Shown piece after piece: positions 36,903 through 47,560 of a stretch of 64,000 bases of DNA. This DNA comes from Tolypeutes matacus (Eukaryota; Chordata; Mammalia; Cingulata; Chlamyphoridae). Within the stretch, counting starts at the first letter, position 1. Each line of letters begins with the position of its first letter. Position numbers and translations under genes: made by a program. The notes beneath the pieces were generated by a model, which was not told where the DNA came from, did not search any database, and saw only the letters and a list, made by a program, of their open reading frames with translations. The stretch lies in contig JAKSZT010038590.1 of NCBI GenBank assembly GCA_026826555.1, positions 223,670 through 287,669 of the forward strand. Direction: 5' to 3'.

Positions 36903-37670
36903 TTTAGTTTTCTAGGCTACTTAAGGAAAGACAATGAAATGGTTCATCTAAAACAATGGGAATTTAGCAGCTTACAGTTTTTTTTTTTTTATTATGGGTA
37001 AAAATCAAAATTCTCACAATACATACAAACATTTGCAAAATGATATATAAATATATATGCATATATGTGTATTTGCTTACAAAAATGTTATTTATATATA
37101 TATATATATATATATACATATATTTTAAGAGGTGCTTAGATTACCCAAAATATTACACGGAACCCACTGGGATTCCCATGTTGCCCACCTCCCACACCTC
37201 CCACCACATCCCACACAAACATCTCCCAGTGTGGCCCACCACCCTCAATGAACTTACACATCCTGCAGCTTACAGTTTTGAAGCAGGGAAAATGTCCAAA
37301 TTAAGGCATCATCAAGGTGGTGCTCTTTCTCCCAAGACTGTAGCATTCTGTTTCTGGCAGCCAAAGACTCCTGGTCCACAGCTTGTCACATAACAAGGAT
37401 TATCTTGACATTTCCTGGTTGATTCCATTTCCATTGATTACAGCTTCTGGCCACTCCAACTGTAGACTTTTCTCTATCACTGTCTGAATTTCATTCCACT
37501 TATAAAGGCTACAATTATAGGATTAAAACCCATCCTTATTGAGGTAAGTCATACCATAATTGAAGTATCCTAATCAAAAATGTCCTACTTACAATGATTT
37601 CACACCCACAGGAATAGATTGACTTTAAGAATATTATTTTTCTGGGGGTTATATAGAGCTACAATCCACA
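36903..37670 (-). mobile_element. Family A LTR, minus orientation, split by an L1
   Basis: 'gttttagttttctaggctac' opens the LTR and 'gaatttagcagcttacagtttt' leads to the L1 insertion at 36982-37264. The LTR resumes at 'gcagcttacagttttgaagcag' and continues with 'gtccaaattaaggcatcatc', ending near 'gctacaatccacaacac'. Removing the insert restores a normal family A sequence. Confidence 0.7.
36982..37264 (-). mobile_element. 5'-truncated L1 end carrying extra 3' sequence, 15-bp TSD
   Basis: The direct duplication 'gcagcttacagtttt' occurs at 36967-36981 and 37265-37279. From the right, the insert reads the last ~130 bp of L1 3' UTR (reverse of about 56265-56395), then about 100 bp of AT-rich sequence (36992-37090) equivalent to 56400-56505 of the plus-strand L1, then a T-run (poly A) at the left. 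A (TA)n tract lies at 37092-37117. Other L1 ends here (9483, 23442, 33501) terminate without that extra piece. Confidence 0.9.
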
Positions 37671-37683
37671 ACACTCCACCCTC

Positions 37684-37860
37684 TGTATTAGTCAGGATTC
37701 TCTAGGAAAACAGAATCAGCAGATATATGGAAATATTATGATATTTTATATGATTATCTCACATGATTGTGGGATGGAGATAGGGTAAGCCACAAGCTAA
37801 GAGCTCCAATGAAAGTTTTGGAAAAATTCCCCAGAATGATTCCCACTCCTTTCAATTCTG
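37684..37860 (-). mobile_element. 3' LTR of the ERV-L provirus (truncated)
   Basis: 'tattagtcaggattctctagg' opens the segment on the plus strand, as in the solo LTR at 47023-47465 and near 42915. Only about 170 bp is present before pol sequence begins, versus about 440 bp in the 5' LTR. Confidence 0.75.
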
Positions 37861-37891
37861 GGGCATTGGTAGTCTTGCCTGGATTGGCTTG

Positions 37892-38107
37892 TTACAATTT
37901 TCCATTGACTTTAATCACAGGGTATGGTAGTACAAAGTACCTTTGGGGATGTCCTTTATTCCAGACATATTCTTCTTTACATAAATTCGGTAGTTGTAGT
38001 CCTCTTTCCTCTTGATAGTCAGGCTCAATCACACCATCCGGTACAGTAATTCCTTTATTTGTCTGTTTATTCAGAAGTAGGAAGAATACAAACTGTCCTG
38101 GTGGCAA
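37892..38107 (-). pseudogene. ERV-L dUTPase remnant
   Basis: The open frame shows 'GVIEPDYQEE', 'KEEYVWNKGHPQ' and 'LPYPVIKVNGK', which I recognise as the dUTPase-like tail of ERV-L pol. Known family role: hydrolysis of dUTP, limiting uracil in reverse transcripts. It lies between the RNase H/integrase part and the 3' LTR, as expected. Short and broken at both ends. Confidence 0.8.
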
Positions 38108-38956
38108 CCTTAACTTCTAGTTCAATGGAATTATTGTTGTGTCTCCTGGCAGAAGCAGTTCTCATTTTGAAAATAAGACCTTAGATCAGCACAGCGTAAG
38201 GTAGCAGACATTTTTCTACTGAATCACTTAGGGAAATAAAGAGTGATATCAATTCCATTTCTACCCATTGATTTATTGACCATGAATCCTAGCTATGTGA
38301 GAAACAGCACCATAGAGTAGATGCTGATTTTAAGATATATGCAGACTTCTGTCAAAGGCTGTCCCTACCTTACAAGGTATTGTCACATATTTGGGGCTAT
38401 GCTTGAATCTTCAAAAGACCATTCCACCATTCTATCAAACCAGTTGCTGCAATATAATGGGGAATATGGTAAGACCAGGGAAATCCATGAGCATGGGCCC
38501 ATTACAACATTTCATTTGATTAAAGCAATTCTGTTGAATACCATGATGGTGGATGAGGCATTCTGTATGACACAGATGGCGATTTTGACAGATTTATTGC
38601 ATGCAGGGAATGTAAACCCATATCCATAATGTGTATCTGTTCTGGTCAGAAAACAACACTCACTTTCCATGATGTAAGTGATACAATGTTATTAGCTTCC
38701 AACACATAGCAAGATTGATTACTTTGGGGAATAATGCCATATTTGGGACTGAGTTTTTGTCTCTGCTGCTGACAGATGGGCACTAAATAGCACTTTTACT
38801 ACTGACATTAGTAAAAGGAACTCCATGTCACTGTGATCAGGCATAACTTCTATACATAGCACAATGGCCTATTTGCTCATGAGCCCATTCAGCAATGACT
38901 GGAGTGGCTGGGAAAAGGGGCCAACTTGTAACCAAAGAAAAGGTTATCTTTTCCAC

Positions 38957-39229
38957 TTAATTATTAAAATTGTCATCTGCTGAAGTCATCCTCTGATGAG
39001 CATTAATATAGGACACAAATGTCTTCATGATTTTTGTCCATTCAGTAAGGTCTATCACATACCTCCTTCCCAACCTCTTTGCCACCAATTTTCCAATCAT
39101 GTTCTTTCCCAGTCCCTGACCATCCAGGCAACCATTGATGTCAGCCCATGAATCACTATATAAACACATATCCAGAAATTTCTTCTTCAAAGCAAAATTA
39201 TCCAGGTGCACTGCTTGAACATCTCCCAC
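38957..39229 (-). pseudogene. ERV-L RNase H end / integrase junction remnant
   Basis: The frame includes 'LYSDSWADINGCL' and 'DLTEWTKIMKTFVSYINAHQ', matching the C-terminal RNase H part of retroviral pol (a D-S residue pair and a late H in the 'NAHQ' turn). It continues toward lower coordinates into what should be integrase, where I see no intact zinc-binding or DDE signature. Confidence 0.75.
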
Positions 39230-39659
39230 CTGGGAGGATTTTCCCTCAGCAATGTTCTTCAGGGATGTCCCAGAAAGGGTTTTGAGTGCTGCAGCTGTCC
39301 TGTTTCAGGCAGCCAATATGTATCATGTACAACCATCTGTAAACCAGGACCAAGTTTTCTCGACTCCTGTCACTGGTTGTAAGGAACTCCCCAAGAGCCC
39401 ATAGGTGTTAGGTTGAAAAGAGAATCTAATGTTGCAGGAGTAGCAGCTGTGGGTATTTGTGACACTTACTCATGTAAGGTACTTGTGCCATCAGGACCTT
39501 CTCAAACACTATCTCACATACACTACTTCCATTTAATTATGAAGTGTTGTTGTGCATGTCCAAAATTATGGTTTGACAGGTGAGACAACACCCAGTTCAT
39601 GATAATTAAATCTGGTCTTGTAATAACTTAGTGGCACTTTGTTAATCATTCAGTCTCTA

Positions 39660-39947
39660 CTAAGGCCCAGTAGCAAACCAAAGGATGTTTTTCAAAAAGA
39701 GAATAGCTATCTGCAGAGCATGACAAGGCTTTGCTTCAAAATTATAAAGGTCTTCAGTGTAATTCTCCATAGGTGACTTGCAATGGATCCAGGCAGCATC
39801 TCTAATTGCCATGGGCACTCCCAGCACCATTGGATCTACTGGATCATATGGCCTAAGTGGTAGAGCTGCTTGCACAGCAAACTGAATCTGTTGCAGGGCC
39901 ACTTTTTCCTCCAGTCCCCACATAAAACTAGCAGTACTTGAGGACAC
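39660..39947 (-). pseudogene. ERV-L RT connection / early RNase H remnant
   Basis: The frame reads '...EEKVALQQIQFAVQAAL' and 'PYDPVDPMVLGVPMAI', a recognisable segment between RT and RNase H of ERV-L pol. It sits in order between the RT motifs near 40210-40450 and the RNase H part at 38957-39229. Confidence 0.75.
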
Positions 39948-40199
39948 TTGGTAAATGGTTCAGAGTAGCACACCCAAATGTGGAAAATGCTGTCTCTAAA
40001 ATCCAGGCTGGATTAGGGGCATATACAAGAGCTTATCCTTCACCTTACAAGGGCTATCTCAACATTCTGTATCTCAACATTCTGGATACCTCAAAATTTC
40101 ACTGAGGTGGAAGATCCCTAAATTATTGTGGAATTTATCTCCCATTCTCTGACAAGCAAGTGCCTTACCAATATATCTAGAGTAATTGCTCCTTCTTGC

Positions 40200-40720
40200 T
40201 CATTACATCCGGGCAACATGATATCATCAATAAAATGCACCAATGCTGTGTTGTGGGGGTGAGACTTTGTCAAGGTCCCTGCAGAAAGGATTACAACATG
40301 TAGCTATAGAGTTGATATAGCCTTGAGGAAAAGCAGTGAATGTGTACTGCCAGAATTGCCAGCTGGAAGAATATGGCTTCTAATGTTCTTTAATAACAAA
40401 AAATGAGAAATAAAAGCATTTTCCAGATCAATAGTTGTATACCAGGTTGCAGGTCATGTATTCATTTGCGCAAGCAATGATACCACATCTGGAACAGCAG
40501 CTAAAATTGGATGCACCATCTGGTTAAGTTTACAACAATCTACTGTTATCCTCCAAGATCCATCTGTACTCTCCACCTACTAAATAGAAACATTGAATGG
40601 GTATGTGGTGGGAATCAGCACCCTTGCAAACTTGAAGTCCTTGATAGTAGCACTAACTTCTGCAATCCCTTCAGGAATATGATATTGCTTTTGATTTACT
40701 ACTTTACTTTGTAGAGGCAG
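40200..40720 (-). pseudogene. ERV-L reverse transcriptase core remnant
   Basis: On the minus strand, 40412-40450 translates to 'ATWYTTIDLENAF', containing the motif A aspartate, and 40215-40245 to 'HFIDDIML', the xxDD motif with both aspartates still present. The flanking frame is broken by several stops. The paralogous fragment near 22595 has lost the second aspartate. Confidence 0.75.
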
Positions 40721-41139
40721 TTCTAGTGGCTTCTAGTTGGACTTTCCTGCTATATCTTCACTCCATCTGTTAGGGAACCAATGTGGGGATTCAGTCAGTT
40801 TTTGAGTATATCTATTCCAAAAATATATTCTAAAAATGAGGAAATAACCACAGAATGGGTCCAGGGTCCCAGTGAACCCACTGTGAGATGGACTTTCACT
40901 AAAATTCCATTAATCATCAACCTCCATAAACTCCTACACTGACTGGTGGACTATAATGACATTCTGGAACTCCTAAAATTAATGTCCCTCCTGAGGTAGT
41001 GATAAGTAATCCCTAATGTGTGATCATTTACTTTTCCCCCATGCAGAGTTAACACAGTAAAAGACATAGGGAGCTTGCACAAATTTTTGGCAATGTAACA
41101 TGATTTTTCCTCAATGAGATCCAGTGTTCTGTTCATTCA

Positions 41140-42460
41140 AGGGGGTCTGTGTCCATAAACTGTCTCATGTCTGAGACTTGATTATAAGGACATGACTCTC
41201 TGTCTTTTAATTCAAGTTAGACTTTCTTTCACTTGACCCAGAATCTTCTGCTTATAAAGATCAAGTAAGAATTTAGTAGACTGTCCATCTAGTTTACTTC
41301 TAGGTACTATATGATCTACTAGCCAAAGCCATAGGGTTATGCAATAAGACTATTTTGATTACTGTTTTGAGGTTGCTGTATTTTATAGTAGCCAGATCCA
41401 TCTTGCTTTTGAAAACTAATTGCTGCCACTTGGCTTTTGCCTACCTGGGATCAAATCATCCCCATAATGTTTTAGGACCCAAGGTCACTGACAACAGTTT
41501 ACAGGGTAATATCTGATTTACAGGGAAGAGCAAACACAGAGCTCTTCAGGGGTCATATACGTAGTCTCATATTTACTCCTCATAGTCTCAGTGAAAGGTA
41601 TGTCCTCTGGACATCCCAGGGGTGGATGAGTAGGTCTTACATGATAAATCCTCTATCATATTCCCAACTTTCTAAGCTTTTGGATCCCTTCTCCTGCATT
41701 ATACCATAGCATTATGGCATTTCAATTTCAGGCAATGCAGGTTACCTTTTATCATGCTTTAGAGGAACAGAGGTACAAATAATTAGAGCCCTTACCAACC
41801 CATCAAGCTAAAATATTGAATCCAGAATTTCTGCTTCATGGGTCCATATCAATCAAAGCAACCTGGAAAAACTTATTATTCCTTCCACCTTTATCCCATG
41901 CCTTATTCCCACTTACTATCTATATAAGTTGGAAAAATAATTCAGATCTTTTAGAGTGTAGCACTCTTCCTCATGGGTCACACTTTGTACCTCAACTTTT
42001 GGGCTCAATCTAGATATAGAACTGTGAGGAAAGGGAGGTAGATAGGTTGGGTCATGAGAAGAATTAGAATTGTCTTAAAACCCAACTGACTCAGGGCATT
42101 CCCTTGCAGTTTCATCTGGTTTAACAGGGTTAATCTCTTAAGACAGAAAAGTGAGGACTCTTTCCTCAAGGGAGATTGTTACAGGCATGTAAGACACAGC
42201 AAGGTTAATCTCTTCAGGTGGAAGTTGAATGTCTCATGGGTCAGGTCAGGATATCATAGCCTTATCTGGCAAAGATGCAGAAGAACTAGGGTTTCAATGT
42301 TCCCACCATCATTATTATCAACACTTATAACTCCATTTCAATATTCAGGATATCATTCTTTTCCAATCAATAAACTCACTTTAACAACAGACACCGCTCA
42401 AGGTTAGGAATTTTGAAACTCAGCCAATCTCACAATGAGATTCTGGGTTTTGTTTTCAGA
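41140..42460 (-). other. ERV-L internal sequence, not resolved
   Basis: This interval should hold the end of gag, protease and start of pol. I could not recognise a protease active site or a zinc knuckle. Open frames here are short and without known motifs. Confidence 0.4.
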
Positions 42461-42464
42461 AATC

Positions 42465-42722
42465 TCAAATTTGTGGCTGTATTAAATAAGATTTTCTTTC
42501 AGGACACACAGAAGTTTTCATGTCCTTCATGAGGCATTTAAATTGGGAACTTGAAGACTTGAGCTCACTCTTTTCTTTTATTACTATATCCAGTATACTT
42601 AGGAAGAAACAGCTAACATCATTACACATTTTAATTCCACAAAACCTTTTTAAGATGTCAAAAACACTCTCACCCACAGATTTGCCTTTTATAAGCATTT
42701 GAGTAGCCATATTCAGTGGCAA
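42465..42722 (-). pseudogene. Probable ERV-L gag N-terminal remnant
   Basis: An 85-codon frame lies about 170 bp downstream of the primer-binding site, in the right strand and place for gag. It shows 'GKSVGESVFDILKRF' and a charged 'KEKSELKSSSSQFK' segment. The assignment rests mainly on position; I cannot verify the sequence family. Confidence 0.5.
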
Positions 42723-42890
42723 TATTTTGTATTTCTCTGTTTACAATTCATATCATACTCTATCAGTGCTTTCTTGATTGTTGGAAATAAAGCCATTAAT
42801 CCTTTCAAATCTAATTAGGTTAGAAAACCAATTCCTAAAACACCAGAACCAATTTAGACATCTCATTCTTTAGATGTTGTTTTTCATGAA

Positions 42891-42906
42891 CCACTCCCAG
42901 TATCAA
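42891..42906 (-). other. Decayed retroviral primer-binding site
   Basis: Immediately inside the 5' LTR the minus strand reads 'ttgatactgggagtgg', close to the complement of a tRNA-Leu 3' end ('tggtaccaggagtgg' type) used by ERV-L elements (established). Several positions have changed. Confidence 0.65.
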
Positions 42907-42911
42907 AGCTC

Positions 42912-43353
42912 TGTTAGCCAGATATCTCTAGGGAAACAGATCTAATGGGACATAAATATAAATATTATGAGATTTTATATAAAAAATAGGATCATGTGAC
43001 TGTGGGGGTGGGCCTATCCAAATTCCTTAGAGCAGGACCCCCAATGAATGCTTTTGGTCAATTCCCCAGGAGAAGCTAGCTGGCTGAAGCAGAGATTGAA
43101 ATTCTCTCTTCTGACTGCAGAAATCATCACTTTTCCTTTTAAAGTCTTCAGCTGATTGGATGGGTCTTCTCTCATTTTTGAAGACAATCTCCTTAACTGA
43201 TTGTAGATGTAATCAACCATAGATGCAATCAACTTATTGATGATTTAATTTCATGAAATGTTCTCACAATAAAAATCAGGCCAGTGATTCCTGACCAAAC
43301 AACTGGATGCCAAAACCTGGCCAAGGGGAGAAATGAACTTAACTATCACAACA
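42912..43353 (-). mobile_element. 5' LTR of the ERV-L provirus (MLT2-like)
   Basis: On the minus strand it starts 'tgttgtgatagttaag' and ends 'tctggctaaca' (TG...CA ends). Internal landmarks, 'ttggccaggttttggcatcc', 'gattacatctacaatcag' and 'tcctggggaattg', are shared with the LTRs at 16372-16812 and 47023-47465. A reverse open frame at 43014-43232 is LTR sequence. Confidence 0.88.
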
Positions 43354-43559
43354 TATAATCAAAAATGTAATTTAATGCAAATATGTCAATGCATCTAAGA
43401 AATAAGAATTTTGAAATGATACTATGCTCATGAAGCTAATAAGATATGACTGAACATTTTGTCAATATATACTAATTATTCTGTGTTTTGGAAAACTGAA
43501 ATAAACAAGCTCACACTGACATTTGGCATTAAATTTGAGATTTTAATACTAAGTTAGAA

Positions 43560-44490
43560 AGGTTCTTATCCTCCGTAACTGTTGTCTTGTCTCAGATATG
43601 CTAGTGAAGTGACAGTTAGCCTTGTACTGTTGCTGAAATTACTATGGAGTGTGTTAGTCTTTCTAACATCCTCTTTCTTAGAAACTGCAAATTTCCTCAT
43701 GATGTAAATCATTCCTCACTGCCTTGAATAATACGAACAAATTTTTGCACCACAGGGGTTCCTGATGGTCTTTAACTTAATAGCACTGAAAATTATGAAC
43801 TAAAAAGATCTAGCAGAGAGGATAAAGAACATACATGCATGCATGAGAAATTTCATCAGAGAGACAGATGAAAGCATAGAAACAAATTTAAAAAAAATCA
43901 CATACACACAAACACAATATCAGAAACAAAGATTTCCTTCAATAGTTTCATCAGTAGAGTCAGTAGTGTTGCAGAAAGAATGGATGAACTTGGAGAAAAA
44001 CAGAAAGTTAAAGAAAACATACAGTTCTATAACAAGAATAGAGAGGGAGTGGAACAGGAAAAATATGTTAGGAGATAAATATTTTAAAAACTAAAGGAAA
44101 ACATCAAACTTTAGGGACACATATGTCAGCAAACTCCCAGGAAAGGTAAATACAAAAATTAAATCAACCTACCAAAAAAAAAAAACACTGAGATTTACCA
44201 CACTCAATGCTAAAAAACAAAGATACATATACAATTACAAAGACAATCATAGGAAAATAAGTATTACATACAGAAGAGAAACCATAAATATTTGAGACTT
44301 GCTATCAATAATGTTGTGTCAGAAGATAATGGAAAGATATATTTTAAGTATTGAAAGTTAAAATTCATCCATAATTGAATAACTACTGAAAATAATTTTC
44401 AAATACAAAAACAATATAAAGATTTTTTAGGAATTTAGTACACTCATGCAAATACACATTTTAATTATTTGAAAAAAATATTGAACATAG
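43560..44490 (+). repeat. Third, partial copy of the duplicated block (B1)
   Basis: 43650-43800 matches 2180-2350 and 43880-44480 matches 2450-3100 of copy A. The same part of copy A is also matched by 45880-46620, so the block occurs twice here, separated by the L1 piece at 44510-45860. The 43843-44094 open frame is old L1 ORF1 debris. Confidence 0.65.
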
Positions 44491-44509
44491 ATTAACTAGT
44501 GAAAATCAT

Positions 44510-45860
44510 TAAGATATTACTCCTGTACTGTGGCACATTCCCTCACTCACTCCCCAGGGTTTCACTACTTTTCATTTTAGTTTCAAAGAAGTTTTGGACC
44601 AAAGCAAAGTCACACACAGAATACAGGAGACTCTTATATACCCAACATCCTCCGCCTCTCCTCCCCACCATATTAAAACTTTTTTATCTGTGGGTGGTAC
44701 CTTTGTTATAACTGATATAGAAATAGTGAAAAATAGTTACTAAACATGGTCAGTGGTGATGAAAGTCAATGGGGATGAAAGGCAAAAAGTCAAAAATATT
44801 TTTTTAAATATTTTCCAATTTTTTAATATCCCAATCTTTTAATTTTATTTTATTTTTAGTTTTTTTTTTAATTTTTATGTATCTTATCTCTTATATTTAA
44901 GCTTATCATTATTGTTTCATTTTCCTATTAACTGTATTCAGCTATTGTAATGACTTGATTTTTGAGAAGCTTTGGGTCACAGAAGGGTTACAACTTGGGT
45001 GGGGGAAGATCATTGGTGTGGGGTGTCAGGGATGGGGGATGCATGGGAGGAAGTTCTCCTGAGCAAACATATAAGGTATGTAAAAATGTTCAAATGTTCA
45101 CGGGAAATTTTCACAAAGTTTGGAGTCTCACACAATAACTGAGAAAATACTGAATTCTATTCCTGGAAGGCTCTGCCACATTCTCTAAGGGAGCAGCAAC
45201 AGTCCCCCAAATGCAGGGGAAGTGATTGGTGAAGGAGGATGATCCACTGATGGGCCCTTGACATTGACAACTAAGCTTATGAAACTTTCCTTTTGAAATT
45301 GAAACTTAGACTATTGTTATGGAGTTCCTAGGGATTGCCTCCTGACAGCCTCCTGACAGAGTTCAAACATGGCCTCTTTCTAAGCCAAACTCAGTATATG
45401 AATACATTAGCTTCCCCCAAGTATGAGACATGACTCTTGAGTATGAGCTTCCCTGACACTCAGGGATTGCTACCAAGCACCAATTAGCAATGCAACTGGA
45501 AAAAGACATTGACTGGGGGTGGGGAATGTAAAGACAAATGAGTTTATATGGCTAAGAGATTTCAAAATGAGTTGGAAGTTCAACCCAGAGGTACTGCTTA
45601 TGAACATCTCAGCAGAATCTCATAGACTGCCAAAGTGAATACTACCCCAAATAGTGGGGCTCCTGATGCCTCTGGAGATTCCCAGGTTCTATGTTCAGGA
45701 TGGAGAGCTCCAGGGTTTGGTGCCTCACCAGTGGGCCTTATTTTGGAGTTTGTGCTCCTGAGAGTGATAGAGTTGGACTCAATTATGTCTTCCCTACACA
45801 TGGCTTATCTGTCACTCTATTTAAACCTATACTTGGTGCTGGAGAGATACATAAAAAATT
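44510..45860 (+). mobile_element. L1 3' UTR copy with inverted 5' part (twin-priming type)
   Basis: The right part, about 44780-45860, is in plus orientation and matches 54640-55695 of the full L1. The left part, about 44520-44770, matches 54330-54600 but is inverted: its reverse reads 'gtgtgactttgctttgg' where the L1 has 'gcgtgactttgctgtga'. An inverted upstream segment followed by a direct downstream segment is the classic outcome of twin priming. The expected 3' terminus and A tail are missing, and I found no target-site duplication. Confidence 0.75.
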
Positions 45861-45910
45861 TCTTCTGAGATGGATGCTATAAGGTAGTGTCCAATGAAAT
45901 GTTAGAATTA

Positions 45911-45946
45911 AACTTAAAACAAAACAAAACAAAACAAAACAAAAAC
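45911..45946 (+). repeat. (AAAAC)n simple repeat
   Basis: Seven or so 'aaaac' units in a row, at the left edge of copy B next to the end of the L1 piece. Confidence 0.9.
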
Positions 45947-45949
45947 GCA

Positions 45950-47022
45950 ATATCAAAAAGAAAGAATTCAGTCAGCAGGTTCCTAAGTAGAATCAGTACA
46001 GCCAAGGAAAGAATGAGTGAAATTGAATATATGTCAATAGGAATAAACCAAACTGAAGGAAAGTTAAAGAAAAAAGAACTACAGTATGAAAAAATTATCT
46101 AAGAACTGTGTAAAAATATCAAATAATTTAATATACATGTAGTTAGAGATCTACAACAAGGTTGGAGAGGGAATAGAGCAGAATAACTATTTAAGGGCAT
46201 GATTTTTCCGAAAATAAGGAAAGAAATAAATCATATGACCACAAATTTCAGGGTAACCCCTGGAAGGATAAATGCAAAAGGCAAATCAACTGATCTTAAA
46301 ACACTTCTAGGTCATCAGCCTCACTGCAGAAAATAAATAGAAGTATAGAATTATGAAGGCATTCAGAGGAAAATACATATAACACAGAGGAAAAATATAA
46401 TTATTATAAGAGACTTACCATCTATAATGAAAAAATCTAGAAGATAATGGAAAGATATATTAAAGTACTGAAAGATAAAATTCATTCCAGAGTTAAAATC
46501 CATTGAAAACAACTATTCAATGTAAAAACAAAATTAGAAAAAGTAACACATTTTAGAGAAATTAACACACACAGACACAAAGAAATAATTTTTTTCCAGC
46601 AGGCTTTTGTTTAAAAATTATCCAGGTAGGGATATGATAGCAGAAAGAATCTTAATATAGATATAAATAATACCAAAAATATAAAAATGAAGGTAAATAT
46701 GTCATATACTTGATTTCTAAAATTCTAATTGCTTTAAAAGTAATTGTCTAAAGGAAAACTATATTGACTAATTGGTTGGTTTAAATCATATAAAGAAACA
46801 ACTTATGAAAAAATAAAAAATTTGAAATAAAAATTGAATCTCTACTACTTTACATTTTTAATATTATGAATAATATGGTATAGTATTTTAAGTAGAGTAT
46901 GGTATATTACACTTACATATACTAATTCCTAGGTAAACTACTTAAAAGAGAGAAAAGAAAAGTACAAAATAAGAGTTAAATGTAAGGATATCACTATAGT
47001 CAGCCATGAATATTAAGAGGTA
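45950..47022 (+). mobile_element. Ancient L1 ORF1 / inter-ORF remnant (copy B)
   Basis: Parallel to 2470-3505: 'aaaatatcaaataatttaatat' near 46111, 'aaagtactgaaagataaaattc' near 46463 and 'aaaagagagaaaag' near 46944. No frame survives. Confidence 0.6.
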
Positions 47023-47465
47023 TATTAGTCAGGGTTCTCTAGGAAAACAAAACAGACAGGAAATATTTGTAAATAGTATCAAATTTTGTATAATTGTCTC
47101 ATATGATCATGGGGATGCACAAGTCCAAATTCCATAAGACAGTCTGCAAGCAATGAGCTCCAATGAAGGTCATTAATGAGTTCCCCAGTAGATGCTGGCT
47201 ATTTGAATTAGAGATAGGAATTCTGTCTCTGAATGCTGAAATCACTCTCCCTTTTAAGGCCTTCAACTGATTGGATGAGATGTCACTCATTGTTGATAAC
47301 AATCTCCTCAGTTGATTGCAGATATAATCAGCTATCTATGCAATCAACTCCCTGATGATTAATGTCCATGAAATGCCTTTTTATTACAATTAGCCCAGTG
47401 CTTTTTTGACCAAATACCTGGGTACCATTACCTGGCCAAGTTGACACATTAACCTAACCATCACA
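47023..47465 (-). mobile_element. Solo ERV-L LTR (MLT2-like), minus orientation
   Basis: Plus-strand landmarks: 'tattagtcagggttctctagg', 'ccttcaactgattggatgag' and the ending 'ccaagttgacacattaacc...atcaca'. Copy A at about 3500-3510 lacks the LTR and reads straight through, giving a paralogous empty site. The flanks 'aagagg' / 'aaagg' are a plausible 5-bp target duplication. Confidence 0.88.
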
Positions 47466-47560
47466 AAAGGACAGTAAGAAAATTTATAAACAAAGTTTAG
47501 GTCTTAATTTGATAATTTGGACTAGATGTAATTCTTTATATGCTTTTATGAAAAGAAATT

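Larger units (their letters stand above)
37684..43353 (-). mobile_element. Decayed ERV-L provirus, minus strand
   Basis: The order on the minus strand is 5' LTR (43353-42912), primer-binding site, gag remnant, RT, RNase H, dUTPase, then a shortened 3' LTR (about 37860-37684). A dUTPase after pol and no recognisable env match class III ERV-L (established). It is an ancient, non-functional endogenous copy with many stops and indels. It shares its pol order with the fragment at 20080-22960. Confidence 0.88.

Noticed and set aside
37092..37117. (TA)n tract as a regulatory or origin element
   Set aside because: It lies inside a 5'-truncated L1 insertion and behaves as a microsatellite.
37684..43353. 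Possible domesticated retroviral gene
   Set aside because: Every domain is broken by stops or indels and the longest frame is about 100 codons, so no selection for coding is evident.
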